In this document: positions 43,913 through 52,403 of the stretch, piece by piece
Layout of the letters: each line of letters starts with the position of its first letter
How positions within the stretch are numbered: the first letter of the stretch is position 1
Program-made: the position numbers and the translations under genes
Assembly: GCF_900103985.1 (NCBI RefSeq)
Contig: NZ_FNIE01000004.1
Coordinates: 124,001-188,000, forward strand
Direction: 5' to 3'
Source: Actinacidiphila guanduensis
GTDB taxonomy: Bacteria > Actinomycetota > Actinomycetes > Streptomycetales > Streptomycetaceae
DNA: 64,000 nucleotides
Notes under the pieces: model-generated
What the model was told of the DNA's origin: nothing
What the model saw: the letters and a program-made list of their open reading frames with translations, nothing else
The model's database searches: none

Positions 43913-45124
43913 ATGCACGCGATCTTGCACGCGCTGTCGATCACCGGTGCGATGACCTGGGAGATCACCTGGGCGCTCATCCTGGGCTTCGCCCTGTCCG
44001 CAGTAGTGCAGGCGGTCGTGCGCAAGTCCACCGTCGTCTCGTTGCTGGGTGACGACCGACCCCGCACGCTGGCGGTCGCCGCCGGGCTGGGCGCCGCCTC
44101 GTCCTCGTGCTCCTACGCCGCGGTGGCGCTGGCGCGCTCGCTGTTCCGCAAGGGCGCCGACTTCACGGCCGCGATGGCCTTCGAGATCGCCTCCACCAAC
44201 CTGGTGGTCGAACTCGGCGTGATCCTCGCGCTGTTGATGGGCTGGCAGTTCACGCTGGCGGAGTTCGCCGGCGGCCCGGTCATGATCGTGGTGCTGGCGG
44301 TGCTGTTCCGGCTGCTGCTGAGCGAGCGGCTGCTGCGCCGGGCCCGCGAGCAGGCCGAGCGGGGCGTTGCCGGGTCCATGGAGGGGCACGCGGCGATGGA
44401 CATGTCGGTCCGGCGCCAGGGCTCCTTCACCCACCGCCTGCTCTCCCGCGAGGGCTTCACCTCCACCAGCCACGTCTTCGTCATGGAGTGGGCCGCCATC
44501 CTGCGCGACCTGGTGGTCGGGCTGCTCATCGCCGGGGCGATCGCGGCCTGGGTGCCGGACGCCTTCTGGCAGCACTTCTTCTTCTCCGGCCACCCGCTGG
44601 CGTCCAAGGTGTGGGGCCCGCTGGTCGGGCCGCTGGTGGCGATCGCCTCGTTCGTGTGCTCGATCGGCAACGTGCCGCTGGCCGTCGTGCTCTGGAAGGG
44701 CGGCATCAGCTTCGGCGGCGTGGTGGCGTTCGTCTTCGCCGACCTGCTGATCCTGCCGATCCTGAACATCTACCGGAAGTACTACGGGGCCCGCATGGCG
44801 CTGTTCCTGCTCGGCACCTTCTACGCCGCCATGGTCGTGGCCGGCTACGCGGTCGAGCTGGTCTTCGGCGGTCTCGGCCTCGTCCCCGACCAGGCCGATG
44901 CCACCCTCCCCGCCGAAGGCGTCACCTGGAACTACACGACCGTTCTGAACATCGTCTTCCTGGTCCTGGCCGCGGCCCTGCTGTGGCGGTTCTTCCGCAC
45001 CGGCGGCGCGGGGATGCTGCGCATGATGGGCGGCTCACCCGGCGACGGCGACGACCACGCCGGCCACGGGGAGCACGGCTCTCCGGCCGCTGAGCCCGGA
45101 AGGCACCACGGCGGCCACCACTGA
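43913..45124 (+). CDS. DUF318/ArsP-type permease with His-rich tail
   Basis: 403 residues and about 8-10 membrane helices. Conserved Cys motifs SSSCSYAA (Cys66) and SFVCSIGNVPL (Cys249) define the DUF318 permease family, which includes ArsP, an exporter of trivalent organoarsenicals. The last 25 residues are His/Gly-rich (DDHAGHGEHG, RHHGGHH), a likely metal-binding tail. ATG follows GGAGGGAAGG. Substrate could be a metal or metalloid; not decided by sequence. Confidence 0.9.
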   Translation: MHAILHALSITGAMTWEITWALILGFALSAVVQAVVRKSTVVSLLGDDRPRTLAVAAGLGAASSSCSYAAVALARSLFRKGADFTAAMAFEIASTNLVVELGVILALLMGWQFTLAEFAGGPVMIVVLAVLFRLLLSERLLRRAREQAERGVAGSMEGHAAMDMSVRRQGSFTHRLLSREGFTSTSHVFVMEWAAILRDLVVGLLIAGAIAAWVPDAFWQHFFFSGHPLASKVWGPLVGPLVAIASFVCSIGNVPLAVVLWKGGISFGGVVAFVFADLLILPILNIYRKYYGARMALFLLGTFYAAMVVAGYAVELVFGGLGLVPDQADATLPAEGVTWNYTTVLNIVFLVLAAALLWRFFRTGGAGMLRMMGGSPGDGDDHAGHGEHGSPAAEPGRHHGGHH

Positions 45125-45187
45125 ACCCCCGTCCGCCGGCGGCTGCACGCGGCCGCCGGCCGCGGGGCCCGGGGAGTGGCGCGCCGC

Positions 45188-46831
45188 TCACCACACGGTG
45201 TGCAGCAGGTGGTTGAGGAACAGGCCCGCGGCCACCTGGGCGGCCAGCCACCAGCGGGCGTCCCGGCGGGGCAGGAAGGCGGCCGCGGCGGGCAGCCACA
45301 GGGTGAACGGCAGCCAGATCCGCTCGGTCTCCGCCTTGCTCATCCCCGACAGGTCGGCAGCGAGCATCGCGAGCAGGAAGCCGTACGGCAGCAGGACGGC
45401 CGCCGTTGCGGCGCGGTCGCGTCCGGTCCGCAGGGCCCGGACCCCGGCGGGCAGCGCGGCCGTCGAGCGCCGCAGTCCCGCCATGGCGGCCGGGCCCGCG
45501 GCGGCGACCACCGTGGCGAGATCGCCGAAGATCCAGTAGCTGTAGGGGCGGCGGCCGCCCACGCCCTGGTAGTAGCGGGTGTGCAGCAGGCCGTAGGCCT
45601 GGAGCCAGTCGAAGCCCGCCGCGGTGAAGGCCGCCGCCACGGCCGCCACGCCGGCCAGCGCGTACGGCAGCGGGCGGGCCGAGCGCGCGCAGAGCAGGAC
45701 CACGGCCGCGGGCACGGCCAGCAGCGTCAGCCCGTAGGAGAGGTAGCAGGCCCAGCCCAGCAGCACACCCGCGGCCAGGCCCGCGGCGGCGGTGGCCGCG
45801 CGGGAGGTGCGGGTGGCGGCGAGCGCGAGCAGCGCCAGCCCCCAGGCGGCCACGGCCGCGAAGTAGCCGTCGCCGGAGACCCCGACCCATACGGCGCCGG
45901 GGGCGAGCGCCGCGAACGGGGCTGCCGCCCGGGCCCGCTCCTCCCCGGCGAGCAGCCACAGGGCGACCAGGACGGCGGCCGCGGTGGAGGTGGCGGTGGT
46001 CAGGACGAAGACCGAGGCGGCGACGCCGCCGCCGAGGCCGATCCGGTCCAGGACCACGAAGGTGAGCACGGCGCCGGCCGGGTGGCCCGCGATGTGGGTG
46101 GTCCAGTGCTCCGGGGAGTTGATCAGGATGTGGTCGGTGTAGGTGCGCAGGGCCGGGCCGAGGGGATCGAACCGGTTGAGCTGCGTCAAATACTCGCCGT
46201 TCGCCGTCAGTTGCCCGGCGATGCCGCGCTGCCAGCCGTCGACCAGCGCCAGCGACCACGTCCAGGCCATGGCAGCGGCCCAGGCCGCCCAGGGCACCGC
46301 CCGCCAGGGCAGCCGCGCGGCCAGGGCGGGGCCGTAGGCGACGGCGAGCACGGCGACAGTGATCGCGAAAGGGGTGCCCGGGCCCGTGTGCGGGCGCCAC
46401 CATGCCTCCAGCGGCGGGAAGGGCGACTGGAGCACCTGGTGGTCGCGCTGGAGCAGGCCACCGAGTCCGGCCAGGGCGAGGAAGAACAGGACGGCGCCGA
46501 GGCCGGCTGCCAGGTCGCGGCGGCGGGCGCGGCCGGTGGCCGTGGCGGGCTCGGCGGGGCTTGCGGGAGCGGGCGGGCCAGGGACCGCGGGGGTGAGGGG
46601 CGCGGCGGCGGGCAAGGGGACGGGCGAGTTGTCGGTCGGGGACGGCGGGGTGCCGGTCGGGAGCGGTGTGCCTGTCGCGACAGGCAGCGTGCCCGCGGGG
46701 GCCGGCCCGGTGCCGTCGGGGGCCTGCGTGCCCGTCGCAACGGGCGGAGTGCCGTCCGCGGTGGCCGCCGGCGGGGGGGACGGCGTGCCGGCTCGGGCGG
46801 GCGGGAGCGAGGAGGGCGGGGGGACGTTCAC
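45188..46831 (-). CDS. Multi-pass membrane protein, GT-C glycosyltransferase-like
   Basis: 547 residues from GTG 46831. The first 85 residues are Pro/Thr/Gly/Ala-rich with repeated VATGT; the rest has about 10-12 membrane helices. A large loop between early helices (residues with NSPEHWTTHIAGHPAG) has charged/His residues, as in GT-C polyprenyl-sugar transferases of actinomycetes. TAGGGT 7 bases before this GTG supports a leaderless start; GTG 46840 overlaps the -10 and is less likely. Divergent from the molybdopterin oxidoreductase. Confidence 0.8.
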   Translation of the reverse strand: MNVPPPSSLPPARAGTPSPPPAATADGTPPVATGTQAPDGTGPAPAGTLPVATGTPLPTGTPPSPTDNSPVPLPAAAPLTPAVPGPPAPASPAEPATATGRARRRDLAAGLGAVLFFLALAGLGGLLQRDHQVLQSPFPPLEAWWRPHTGPGTPFAITVAVLAVAYGPALAARLPWRAVPWAAWAAAMAWTWSLALVDGWQRGIAGQLTANGEYLTQLNRFDPLGPALRTYTDHILINSPEHWTTHIAGHPAGAVLTFVVLDRIGLGGGVAASVFVLTTATSTAAAVLVALWLLAGEERARAAAPFAALAPGAVWVGVSGDGYFAAVAAWGLALLALAATRTSRAATAAAGLAAGVLLGWACYLSYGLTLLAVPAAVVLLCARSARPLPYALAGVAAVAAAFTAAGFDWLQAYGLLHTRYYQGVGGRRPYSYWIFGDLATVVAAAGPAAMAGLRRSTAALPAGVRALRTGRDRAATAAVLLPYGFLLAMLAADLSGMSKAETERIWLPFTLWLPAAAAFLPRRDARWWLAAQVAAGLFLNHLLHTVW

Positions 46832-46838
46832 GTCCGAC

Positions 46839-46939
46839 ACCCTAGGGAGCGGGCAGGGGCCCGGACCTGCGGCGCGGCAGGACGTCAGACTTTCGTCATG
46901 AGTCGCCACCCCCTGTACGGCCGGTGGTGCGCCTAGGGT
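46839..46939. promoter_or_regulatory. Divergent TAGGGT promoters
   Basis: Minus strand TAGGGT (46839-46844) is 7 bases before GTG 46831; plus strand TAGGGT (46934-46939) is 8 bases before ATG 46948. The same -10 hexamer on both sides suggests joint control of the membrane glycosyltransferase and the oxidoreductase. Confidence 0.55.
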
Positions 46940-46947
46940 CGCGTGGC

Positions 46948-48318
46948 ATGACCTCCCTCCCGTCCGGCGGGGGCCCGTCCGGCGGCCCCCGCCGCGGTGC
47001 CGCACGCCTGGTGCCGCCCCGCCTCCGCCCGCCCGTGCCACTCCCCCGGGTCCGCAGCCCGTTCCGCAGCCCGCTGCGGGGGCCCTGGCTGACCTCGGTG
47101 CTGGGCACGGTGCTGCTCGTCGGCATCCCCGTGCTGTTCGTCACCGGCCTGCTGTCGTACGCCGCGTACAACCCGGACCTGTCGCGGATCAACGACAAGA
47201 CGCCCGGCAAGGGGCTGCTCGGCTTCTACCTGTTCTCCTGGCCGACCCACCCGTACTGGCTGTACCGGGTCACGCAAGGGGTGCACGTCACGCTCGGCGT
47301 GGTGCTGGTGCCGGTGCTGCTGGCGAAGCTGTGGTCGGTGGTGCCCAAGCTGTTCGCGCTGCCGCCGGTGCGTTCGGTGGGGCACGCGCTGGAGCGGCTG
47401 TCGCTGCTGCTCCTGGTCGGCGGCGGCATCTTCGAGTTCGCCACCGGCATCCTCAACACCCAGCTGGACTACATCTTCCCGGGCTCCTTCTACCCGCTGC
47501 ACTTCTACGGCGCCTGGGTGTTCTTCGGCGCGGTCCTCGCCCATGTGGCTCTCAAACTGCCCCTGGCCGTACGGTCGTTGCGCAGCCGCAGTTTCCGCGA
47601 GGAGCTGCGCACCCCGCGCTCGCGCACCCGTCCCGAACCGGCCGACGAGAGCGGGCTGGTGGCCGCGGAGCCCGCCGAGCCGACCGTCTCGCGGCGCGGC
47701 GCCCTCGGCATGGTAGGGCTCGGCTCCCTGGTGCTGTTCGTCGTCACGGGCGGGCAGAGCATCGGCGGTCCGCTGCGGCGCGCGGCGCTGCTGGCGCCGC
47801 ACGGCGGCGAACAGGGCACCGGGCCTTCGGACTTCCAGGTGAACAAGACGGCCGCGCTGGCCCACATCCGCCCGCAGGACGTCGGCGAGGACTGGCGGCT
47901 GACCGTGCGCGGCAGCAACGGGCGCAGTGTGCAGCTCAGCCGGACGGAGCTGGCGGCGATGGCCCGGCACGGCGCGGCCCTGCCGATCGCGTGCGTTGAG
48001 GGCTGGTCCTCCGGCGACCAGCACTGGGAGGGAGTGCGGCTTCGTGACCTGGCGGCTCTCGTCGGCTTCCACGACGACCCGCCCGGGGTGTTCGTGGAGT
48101 CGGCCCAACTCGCGGGCTCCTTCCGGGCGGTGGCCCTGCGCGCCAACCAGGTGCGCGACCCGCGCTCGCTGCTCGCGCTGCGGGTCAACGGCGCCGACCT
48201 CTCCCCCGACCACGGCTACCCGGCGCGGGTCATCGTGCCCGACGCGCCGGGCGTGATGAACACCAAGTGGGTGCGCCAACTCACCTTCGGCGCCACGTAC
48301 TTCGAGGAGCGGGCATGA
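46948..48318 (+). CDS. Membrane molybdopterin-dependent oxidoreductase (sulfite-oxidase fold) with cytochrome b-like domain
   Basis: 456 residues. Residues 50-210 hold four helices with His residues (GVHVTL, LHFYGAW, LAHVAL), a cytochrome b561-like haem domain. After an SRRGALGMVG helix (249-268) comes the sulfite-oxidase-type molybdopterin domain with Cys349 in ACVEGWS as Mo ligand. Such fusions pass electrons between the quinone pool and an extracytoplasmic Mo centre. Substrate unknown. Overlaps the next gene as ATGA. Confidence 0.93.
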   Translation: MTSLPSGGGPSGGPRRGAARLVPPRLRPPVPLPRVRSPFRSPLRGPWLTSVLGTVLLVGIPVLFVTGLLSYAAYNPDLSRINDKTPGKGLLGFYLFSWPTHPYWLYRVTQGVHVTLGVVLVPVLLAKLWSVVPKLFALPPVRSVGHALERLSLLLLVGGGIFEFATGILNTQLDYIFPGSFYPLHFYGAWVFFGAVLAHVALKLPLAVRSLRSRSFREELRTPRSRTRPEPADESGLVAAEPAEPTVSRRGALGMVGLGSLVLFVVTGGQSIGGPLRRAALLAPHGGEQGTGPSDFQVNKTAALAHIRPQDVGEDWRLTVRGSNGRSVQLSRTELAAMARHGAALPIACVEGWSSGDQHWEGVRLRDLAALVGFHDDPPGVFVESAQLAGSFRAVALRANQVRDPRSLLALRVNGADLSPDHGYPARVIVPDAPGVMNTKWVRQLTFGATYFEERA

Positions 48319-48977
48319 AGGGCCCGACACCGCGGGCGGCAGCGGCCCGCGCCCGCCACGCACTGCGCGGCGTCAAGTCCCGCGTCCTGCGCGCCTTCCG
48401 CGCGCTGTACGGCGAGTCGCCGCTCCATCTGGCACTGCTGCTCGCCTCGTTCGCGCTGTGCGGCTACGCGCTGGACCGGCTGCTCGCCGACGACTGGTAC
48501 GGCGTGGCGAAGTGGATCGTCGGCGCCGCGCTCCTGCACGACCTGGTCCTGGTGCCGCTGTACGGCGGCGCCGACTGGGTGCTGCACCGCGTGCTGCGGC
48601 TCGGCGCGCCCTCCTCGCCGCGGCGGATCGCGGTGGTGAACCACATCCGGGTGCCGGCCTTCGTCTCGCTGCTGCTCCTGCTCGTCTATTGGCCGCTGGT
48701 CTCGCGGGACGTGGGCGCGGCCCGCTACCACAACGCGACCGGTCGCTCCCTGGACGTCTTCCGGACCCGCTGGCTGGCCGTCACCGCGGTGCTCTTCGCG
48801 CTGTCCGCCCTGCACCTGTGCTGGCGCCTGTGGCGGACCCGCCCGCGGGACGCGGTCCCCGCTACCGGGCCGGGACCGCTTCCCGCGCCGCAGGGCGGAG
48901 CCGGGCGAGCAGGTCGCGCTGTCCGGTGGCGGTCAGGCCGATCCGCTCGGCGCGTTGGAGGTCGATCAGGCCGTTGA
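48315..48977 (+). CDS. Small membrane protein coupled to the Mo oxidoreductase
   Basis: 220 residues with four predicted helices (about residues 36-55, 65-85, 113-133, 155-172). The ATG overlaps the oxidoreductase stop (ATGA), so it is likely a subunit or membrane partner. After residue 183 the sequence turns Gly/Arg-rich and runs antisense to the HxlR gene for 116 bases; the natural stop may have been lost. Family not recognised. Confidence 0.8.
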   Translation: MKGPTPRAAAARARHALRGVKSRVLRAFRALYGESPLHLALLLASFALCGYALDRLLADDWYGVAKWIVGAALLHDLVLVPLYGGADWVLHRVLRLGAPSSPRRIAVVNHIRVPAFVSLLLLLVYWPLVSRDVGAARYHNATGRSLDVFRTRWLAVTAVLFALSALHLCWRLWRTRPRDAVPATGPGPLPAPQGGAGRAGRAVRWRSGRSARRVGGRSGR

Positions 48978-49515
48978 CGAGGCCGAGCACGGCGCGCGGC
49001 GGCCCCTCCAGGACCAGGTCGGGGTCGTCGGCGCGGCCGAGGCGGCTGTGCGCCTCGCCGTCCCGCAGCTCGATGACGGCGAGTTCGCCGCCGGCGGCCA
49101 GCTGGATGACGGCGGGCGGGCCGTCGGGGTCGGCGTCGGTGACGAACCACTCGGGCGCGTAGGCGAGCCACCGCGCCTGGAACGCGTCGTCCGCCCGCTC
49201 CTCGGCCATGAACCGCAGCCCGAACAGCCCGAGCGCCTGGAGCACCGGCTCCAGGGCGCGGCCGCTGTCGCTGAGCGAGTACAGGACGGTCGCGACCGGG
49301 GGCGGCGCGTCCTCGCGGGTGACCAGCCCGGCCTCCTCCAGCTCCTTCAGGCGGTTCGACAGCAGGTTGGTGGCGATCCCCGGCAGCCCGTTCTTGAGGT
49401 CCGTGAACCGGCAGGACCCCTGCAGCAGCAGCTCCCTGGCGATCAGCAGCGTCCACCGGTCCCCCACCACATCGAGGGCACGGGCGATCGAGCAGTACTG
49501 ACCATAACTACGCAT
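48862..49515 (-). CDS. HxlR-family regulator 3
   Basis: 217 residues. Winged helix with Cys8 in YGQYCSIARALDVVGDRWT (redox-type N-terminal Cys), followed by a C-terminal SCP2-like domain of about 100 residues. Start at 49515 sits 6 bases after TACGCT. It is divergent from the MFS exporter at 49586 and probably represses it through AT-rich repeats between them. Its 3' end overlaps the opposing membrane gene by 116 bases. Confidence 0.92.
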   Translation of the reverse strand: MRSYGQYCSIARALDVVGDRWTLLIARELLLQGSCRFTDLKNGLPGIATNLLSNRLKELEEAGLVTREDAPPPVATVLYSLSDSGRALEPVLQALGLFGLRFMAEERADDAFQARWLAYAPEWFVTDADPDGPPAVIQLAAGGELAVIELRDGEAHSRLGRADDPDLVLEGPPRAVLGLVNGLIDLQRAERIGLTATGQRDLLARLRPAAREAVPAR

Positions 49516-49521
49516 GGACAC

Positions 49522-49587
49522 AGCGTACGCCATCGATTCAAGCATTGAGTGGAAAAAATCAACCAGCTGTGTCTATTCTTCAAGCAT
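49522..49587. promoter_or_regulatory. HxlR 3/MFS divergent promoters with TTCAAGCAT repeats
   Basis: TTCAAGCAT occurs at 49537-49545 and 49579-49587, 42 bases apart (four helical turns). TCAAGCATTGA (49538-49548) is an 11-bp palindrome. Minus -10 TACGCT (49522-49527) and plus -10 TATTCT (49574-49579) are each 6 bases from their start codons. Confidence 0.55.
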
Positions 49588-51181
49588 GACGCGTTCGACA
49601 TCCAAACCCCTTCTGCTCGTCGCCCTGCTGCTGGCGTCGTTCCTGATCAACCTGGACACGACGCTGGTGAACGTCGCCCTGCCGACGCTCACCCGCGAAC
49701 TGGGCACCTCCACCTCGCAGTTGCAGTGGGTGGTGGATGCCTACAACCTTGTCTTCGCCGCGCTGCTGCTGACCGCGGGCAGCCTTTCGGACCGGTTCGG
49801 CCGCAAGGGCATGCTCATGGCGGGCCTGTTCGTCTTCGGCGCGGCCAGCTTCGTCGGCGGCTACGCGACCTCGCCCGGGGAGCTGATCACGGCCCGCGCC
49901 GTGATGGGCCTCGGCGCCGCGATGACCTTCCCCGCCACCCTCGCCCTGCTCACCGGCGTCTTCACCAGCCGCAAGGAACGCGCCCTGTCCATCGGGTTGT
50001 GGGGCGCGACCGCCGGCGTCGCCATCGCGCTCGGGCCGATCGTGGGCGGCTTCCTGCTGGAGCACTACAGCTGGTCGAGCATCTTCTACGTGCTCGGCCC
50101 GGTCGCGGCGGCCTGCATCGCCCTGGTGGCCCTCTTCGTCCGCAGGTCCCGCAACCCCGCCCCGCACCGGCTGGACTACCCGGGCCTGGTGCTGTCGGCC
50201 GGCTTCATGGGGCTGCTCGTCTACACCGTCATCGAGGCCCCGACCCGCGGCTGGTCCTCGGCCGCCTCGCTCGCCGGTTTCGCCGGCGCCGTGGTCCTGC
50301 TGGCCGGCTTCGTCGTCGGGGAGCGCCGGTCCGCCGAGCCGATGCTGGACGTGCGGCTCTTCCGCAACATGCGCTTCAGCGCCGCGAGCGCCGCGGTCAC
50401 GGTGGCGTTCTTCACCCTGCTCGGCTTCATCTTCCTGATCACGCAGTTCTTCCAGTTCATCCGCACCTACAGCCCCCTGTCCACCGGCGTCCACCTGCTG
50501 CCGGTCGCCGTCTCCGTCGCCGTGGGCTCCACTCTCGGCACCCGGCTGGCGGTCCGCATCGGCACCAAGGCGATCGTCACCGCCGGGCTGGCGCTCCAGG
50601 CGGCCTTCTACTTCTGGGCCGCGGGCACCATCTCCCCGACGCTCGGCTACGGCGTGATCGCCCTGCAGATGGTGGTGTACGGGCTGGGCATGGGCCTGAC
50701 CTCGGCGCCGGCCACCGAGGCGATCATGGGAGCCGTCCCGGCCGACAAGGCCGGCGTCGGGTCCGCCGTCAACGACTCCACCCGGCTGCTGGGCGGCACC
50801 CTCGGCGTCGCGGTCATCGGCAGCATCTACGCCACGGTCTACGGCACCCGGCTCGACAGCGCCCTGCCGTCCGCGCTGCCCGCCCGGCTCGCCGACCTCA
50901 CCCACCAGTCCGTCGGGGCCGCGTTCGGCGTCTCCGACCAGCTGGCGAAGCAGGGGCAGCCCGCGGTCGGCGACGCCGTCCGGCAGACCGCCATCGCCGC
51001 CTTCGACCACGGCCTCAGCGTCGGCTGCGTGGTGGCGGGCCTGGTCGCGGTCGCCGGCGCGCTGGTCGCCGCGGCCTTCCTTCCCGCGCAGCCCCCGCAG
51101 CAGCCCGCCGCGGACGTGCCGTCCGAGCAGGCCGCACGGGACCGGGAGCAGGCCGGGTCCGCCGCTGGTCACCAGCGGTGA
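49586..51181 (+). CDS. DHA2-family MFS exporter 2
   Basis: 531 residues, 14 predicted helices. Motif A GSLSDRFGRKG, motif C GVAIALGPIVGG and the LDTTLVNVALPTL start of EmrB/QacA-type drug exporters. ATG at 49586 is 6 bases after TATTCT with no ribosome site, so leaderless. Divergent HxlR 3 is the likely repressor. Could export an antibiotic or antiseptic; no substrate evidence. Confidence 0.94.
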   Translation: MTRSTSKPLLLVALLLASFLINLDTTLVNVALPTLTRELGTSTSQLQWVVDAYNLVFAALLLTAGSLSDRFGRKGMLMAGLFVFGAASFVGGYATSPGELITARAVMGLGAAMTFPATLALLTGVFTSRKERALSIGLWGATAGVAIALGPIVGGFLLEHYSWSSIFYVLGPVAAACIALVALFVRRSRNPAPHRLDYPGLVLSAGFMGLLVYTVIEAPTRGWSSAASLAGFAGAVVLLAGFVVGERRSAEPMLDVRLFRNMRFSAASAAVTVAFFTLLGFIFLITQFFQFIRTYSPLSTGVHLLPVAVSVAVGSTLGTRLAVRIGTKAIVTAGLALQAAFYFWAAGTISPTLGYGVIALQMVVYGLGMGLTSAPATEAIMGAVPADKAGVGSAVNDSTRLLGGTLGVAVIGSIYATVYGTRLDSALPSALPARLADLTHQSVGAAFGVSDQLAKQGQPAVGDAVRQTAIAAFDHGLSVGCVVAGLVAVAGALVAAAFLPAQPPQQPAADVPSEQAARDREQAGSAAGHQR

Positions 51182-51350
51182 CCGCCGAGGGGCGCCGGAC
51201 GGCAGGGAGCGGCCCGGCGCCCTCGGGATTCCCGCGCCGACACGGCGTGTTGAACAGCGCGTCCACCACCGGTGGGCCGATGCTTCCCCCACCCCTATCT
51301 CTTCACTTTTGTCCGATTTCGTTCACCGTACGTCTGCAAGGAAACACGTC

Positions 51351-52283
51351 ATGAAGATTCTGGTGGCCGGCGCGGGTGCCGTCGGCGGTTTCGTCGGGGG
51401 GCGGCTCGCGCAGGCCGGCCGTGACGTCGACTTCCTCGTCCGGCCCGGGCGGGCGAAGCGGCTGCGCGCCGAGGGGCTGCGCATCACGGACGGCACGCAG
51501 GTGGAGACGATCGACGTCGCCTGCCGCACGGCCGGCGAGCTGACCGGCCCGTACGACCTCGTCCTGGTGTCCGTCAAACCGGACGCCCTGCCCGCGGTGG
51601 CGGACGACCTGGCGCCGGCCATCGGGGAGGACACCGCCGTGGTGCCCTTCCTCAACGGGATGCGGCACCTGGAACTGCTCACCGAGCGATTCGGCGGCGC
51701 GGTCCTCGGCGGCACGCTCAGGGTCGTCACCCAGCTCGACCCGGACGGCGCCATCCGCCAGTTCACGCCGGGCGGGCAGATCGAGGTCGGCGAGGTCGGC
51801 AAGACCCCTGGCCCCGCGTCCGACCGCGCTGCCGCTGTGGCGCAGGCGCTGTCGATCCCCGGCTTCACGGTGACGGTGTCTGACGACATCCTGGCCGCCA
51901 TGTGGTCCAAGTGGGTGATGATCGCGACGATCGGCGCCGTCACCTCGCTGGCCCGCGGCACCATCGGGGACGCCGCCGCCGTCGAGGGCGGCGCCGCCTT
52001 CGCCACGGCGACCCTCGACGAGGCGGCGTCCGTCGCCGCCTCGGCCGGGCACCCGCTGGACGAGGGCGCGCTCACCGCCTACCGCGGCCTGGTCACTGCG
52101 GCCGGCGCCCCGATCACCTCGTCCCTGTCCCGCGAACTCCTCGCGGGCGGGCACACGGAGGTGGAGAACGTCCTCGGCGACCTGATCCACCGGGCCGGCG
52201 GGTTCGGCCTCGCCGTGCCGCGCCTGGAGGCGGCGGCCTTCACGCTGCGCGTCCACAACGCGAAGGCGGCCGCCACCGCCTGA
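51351..52283 (+). CDS. Ketopantoate-reductase-like (PanE/ApbA) protein
   Basis: 310 residues. GAGAVGGFVGG NADPH loop at the N-terminus, a central Lys (SKWVM region) and a C-terminal helical half with SLSRELLAGGHTEVENVLGDL, which matches the PanE pattern (SMxxDxxxGxxTE) in degenerate form. May act on another 2-keto acid rather than ketopantoate. Ribosome site AAGGAA. Sits between two exporters. Confidence 0.88.
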   Translation: MKILVAGAGAVGGFVGGRLAQAGRDVDFLVRPGRAKRLRAEGLRITDGTQVETIDVACRTAGELTGPYDLVLVSVKPDALPAVADDLAPAIGEDTAVVPFLNGMRHLELLTERFGGAVLGGTLRVVTQLDPDGAIRQFTPGGQIEVGEVGKTPGPASDRAAAVAQALSIPGFTVTVSDDILAAMWSKWVMIATIGAVTSLARGTIGDAAAVEGGAAFATATLDEAASVAASAGHPLDEGALTAYRGLVTAAGAPITSSLSRELLAGGHTEVENVLGDLIHRAGGFGLAVPRLEAAAFTLRVHNAKAAATA

Positions 52284-52403
52284 GCCGTCCGCGGCCCGCC
52301 GCCGATGAGCAGGCGGGCCGCCTCTGTCCGCACAGGCGGGCGGGCCGCCCCCACGTCCGGGCAGGGCCTCGGCCCACCCCTTCATTCGAACAGGAGTTCG
52401 ATC

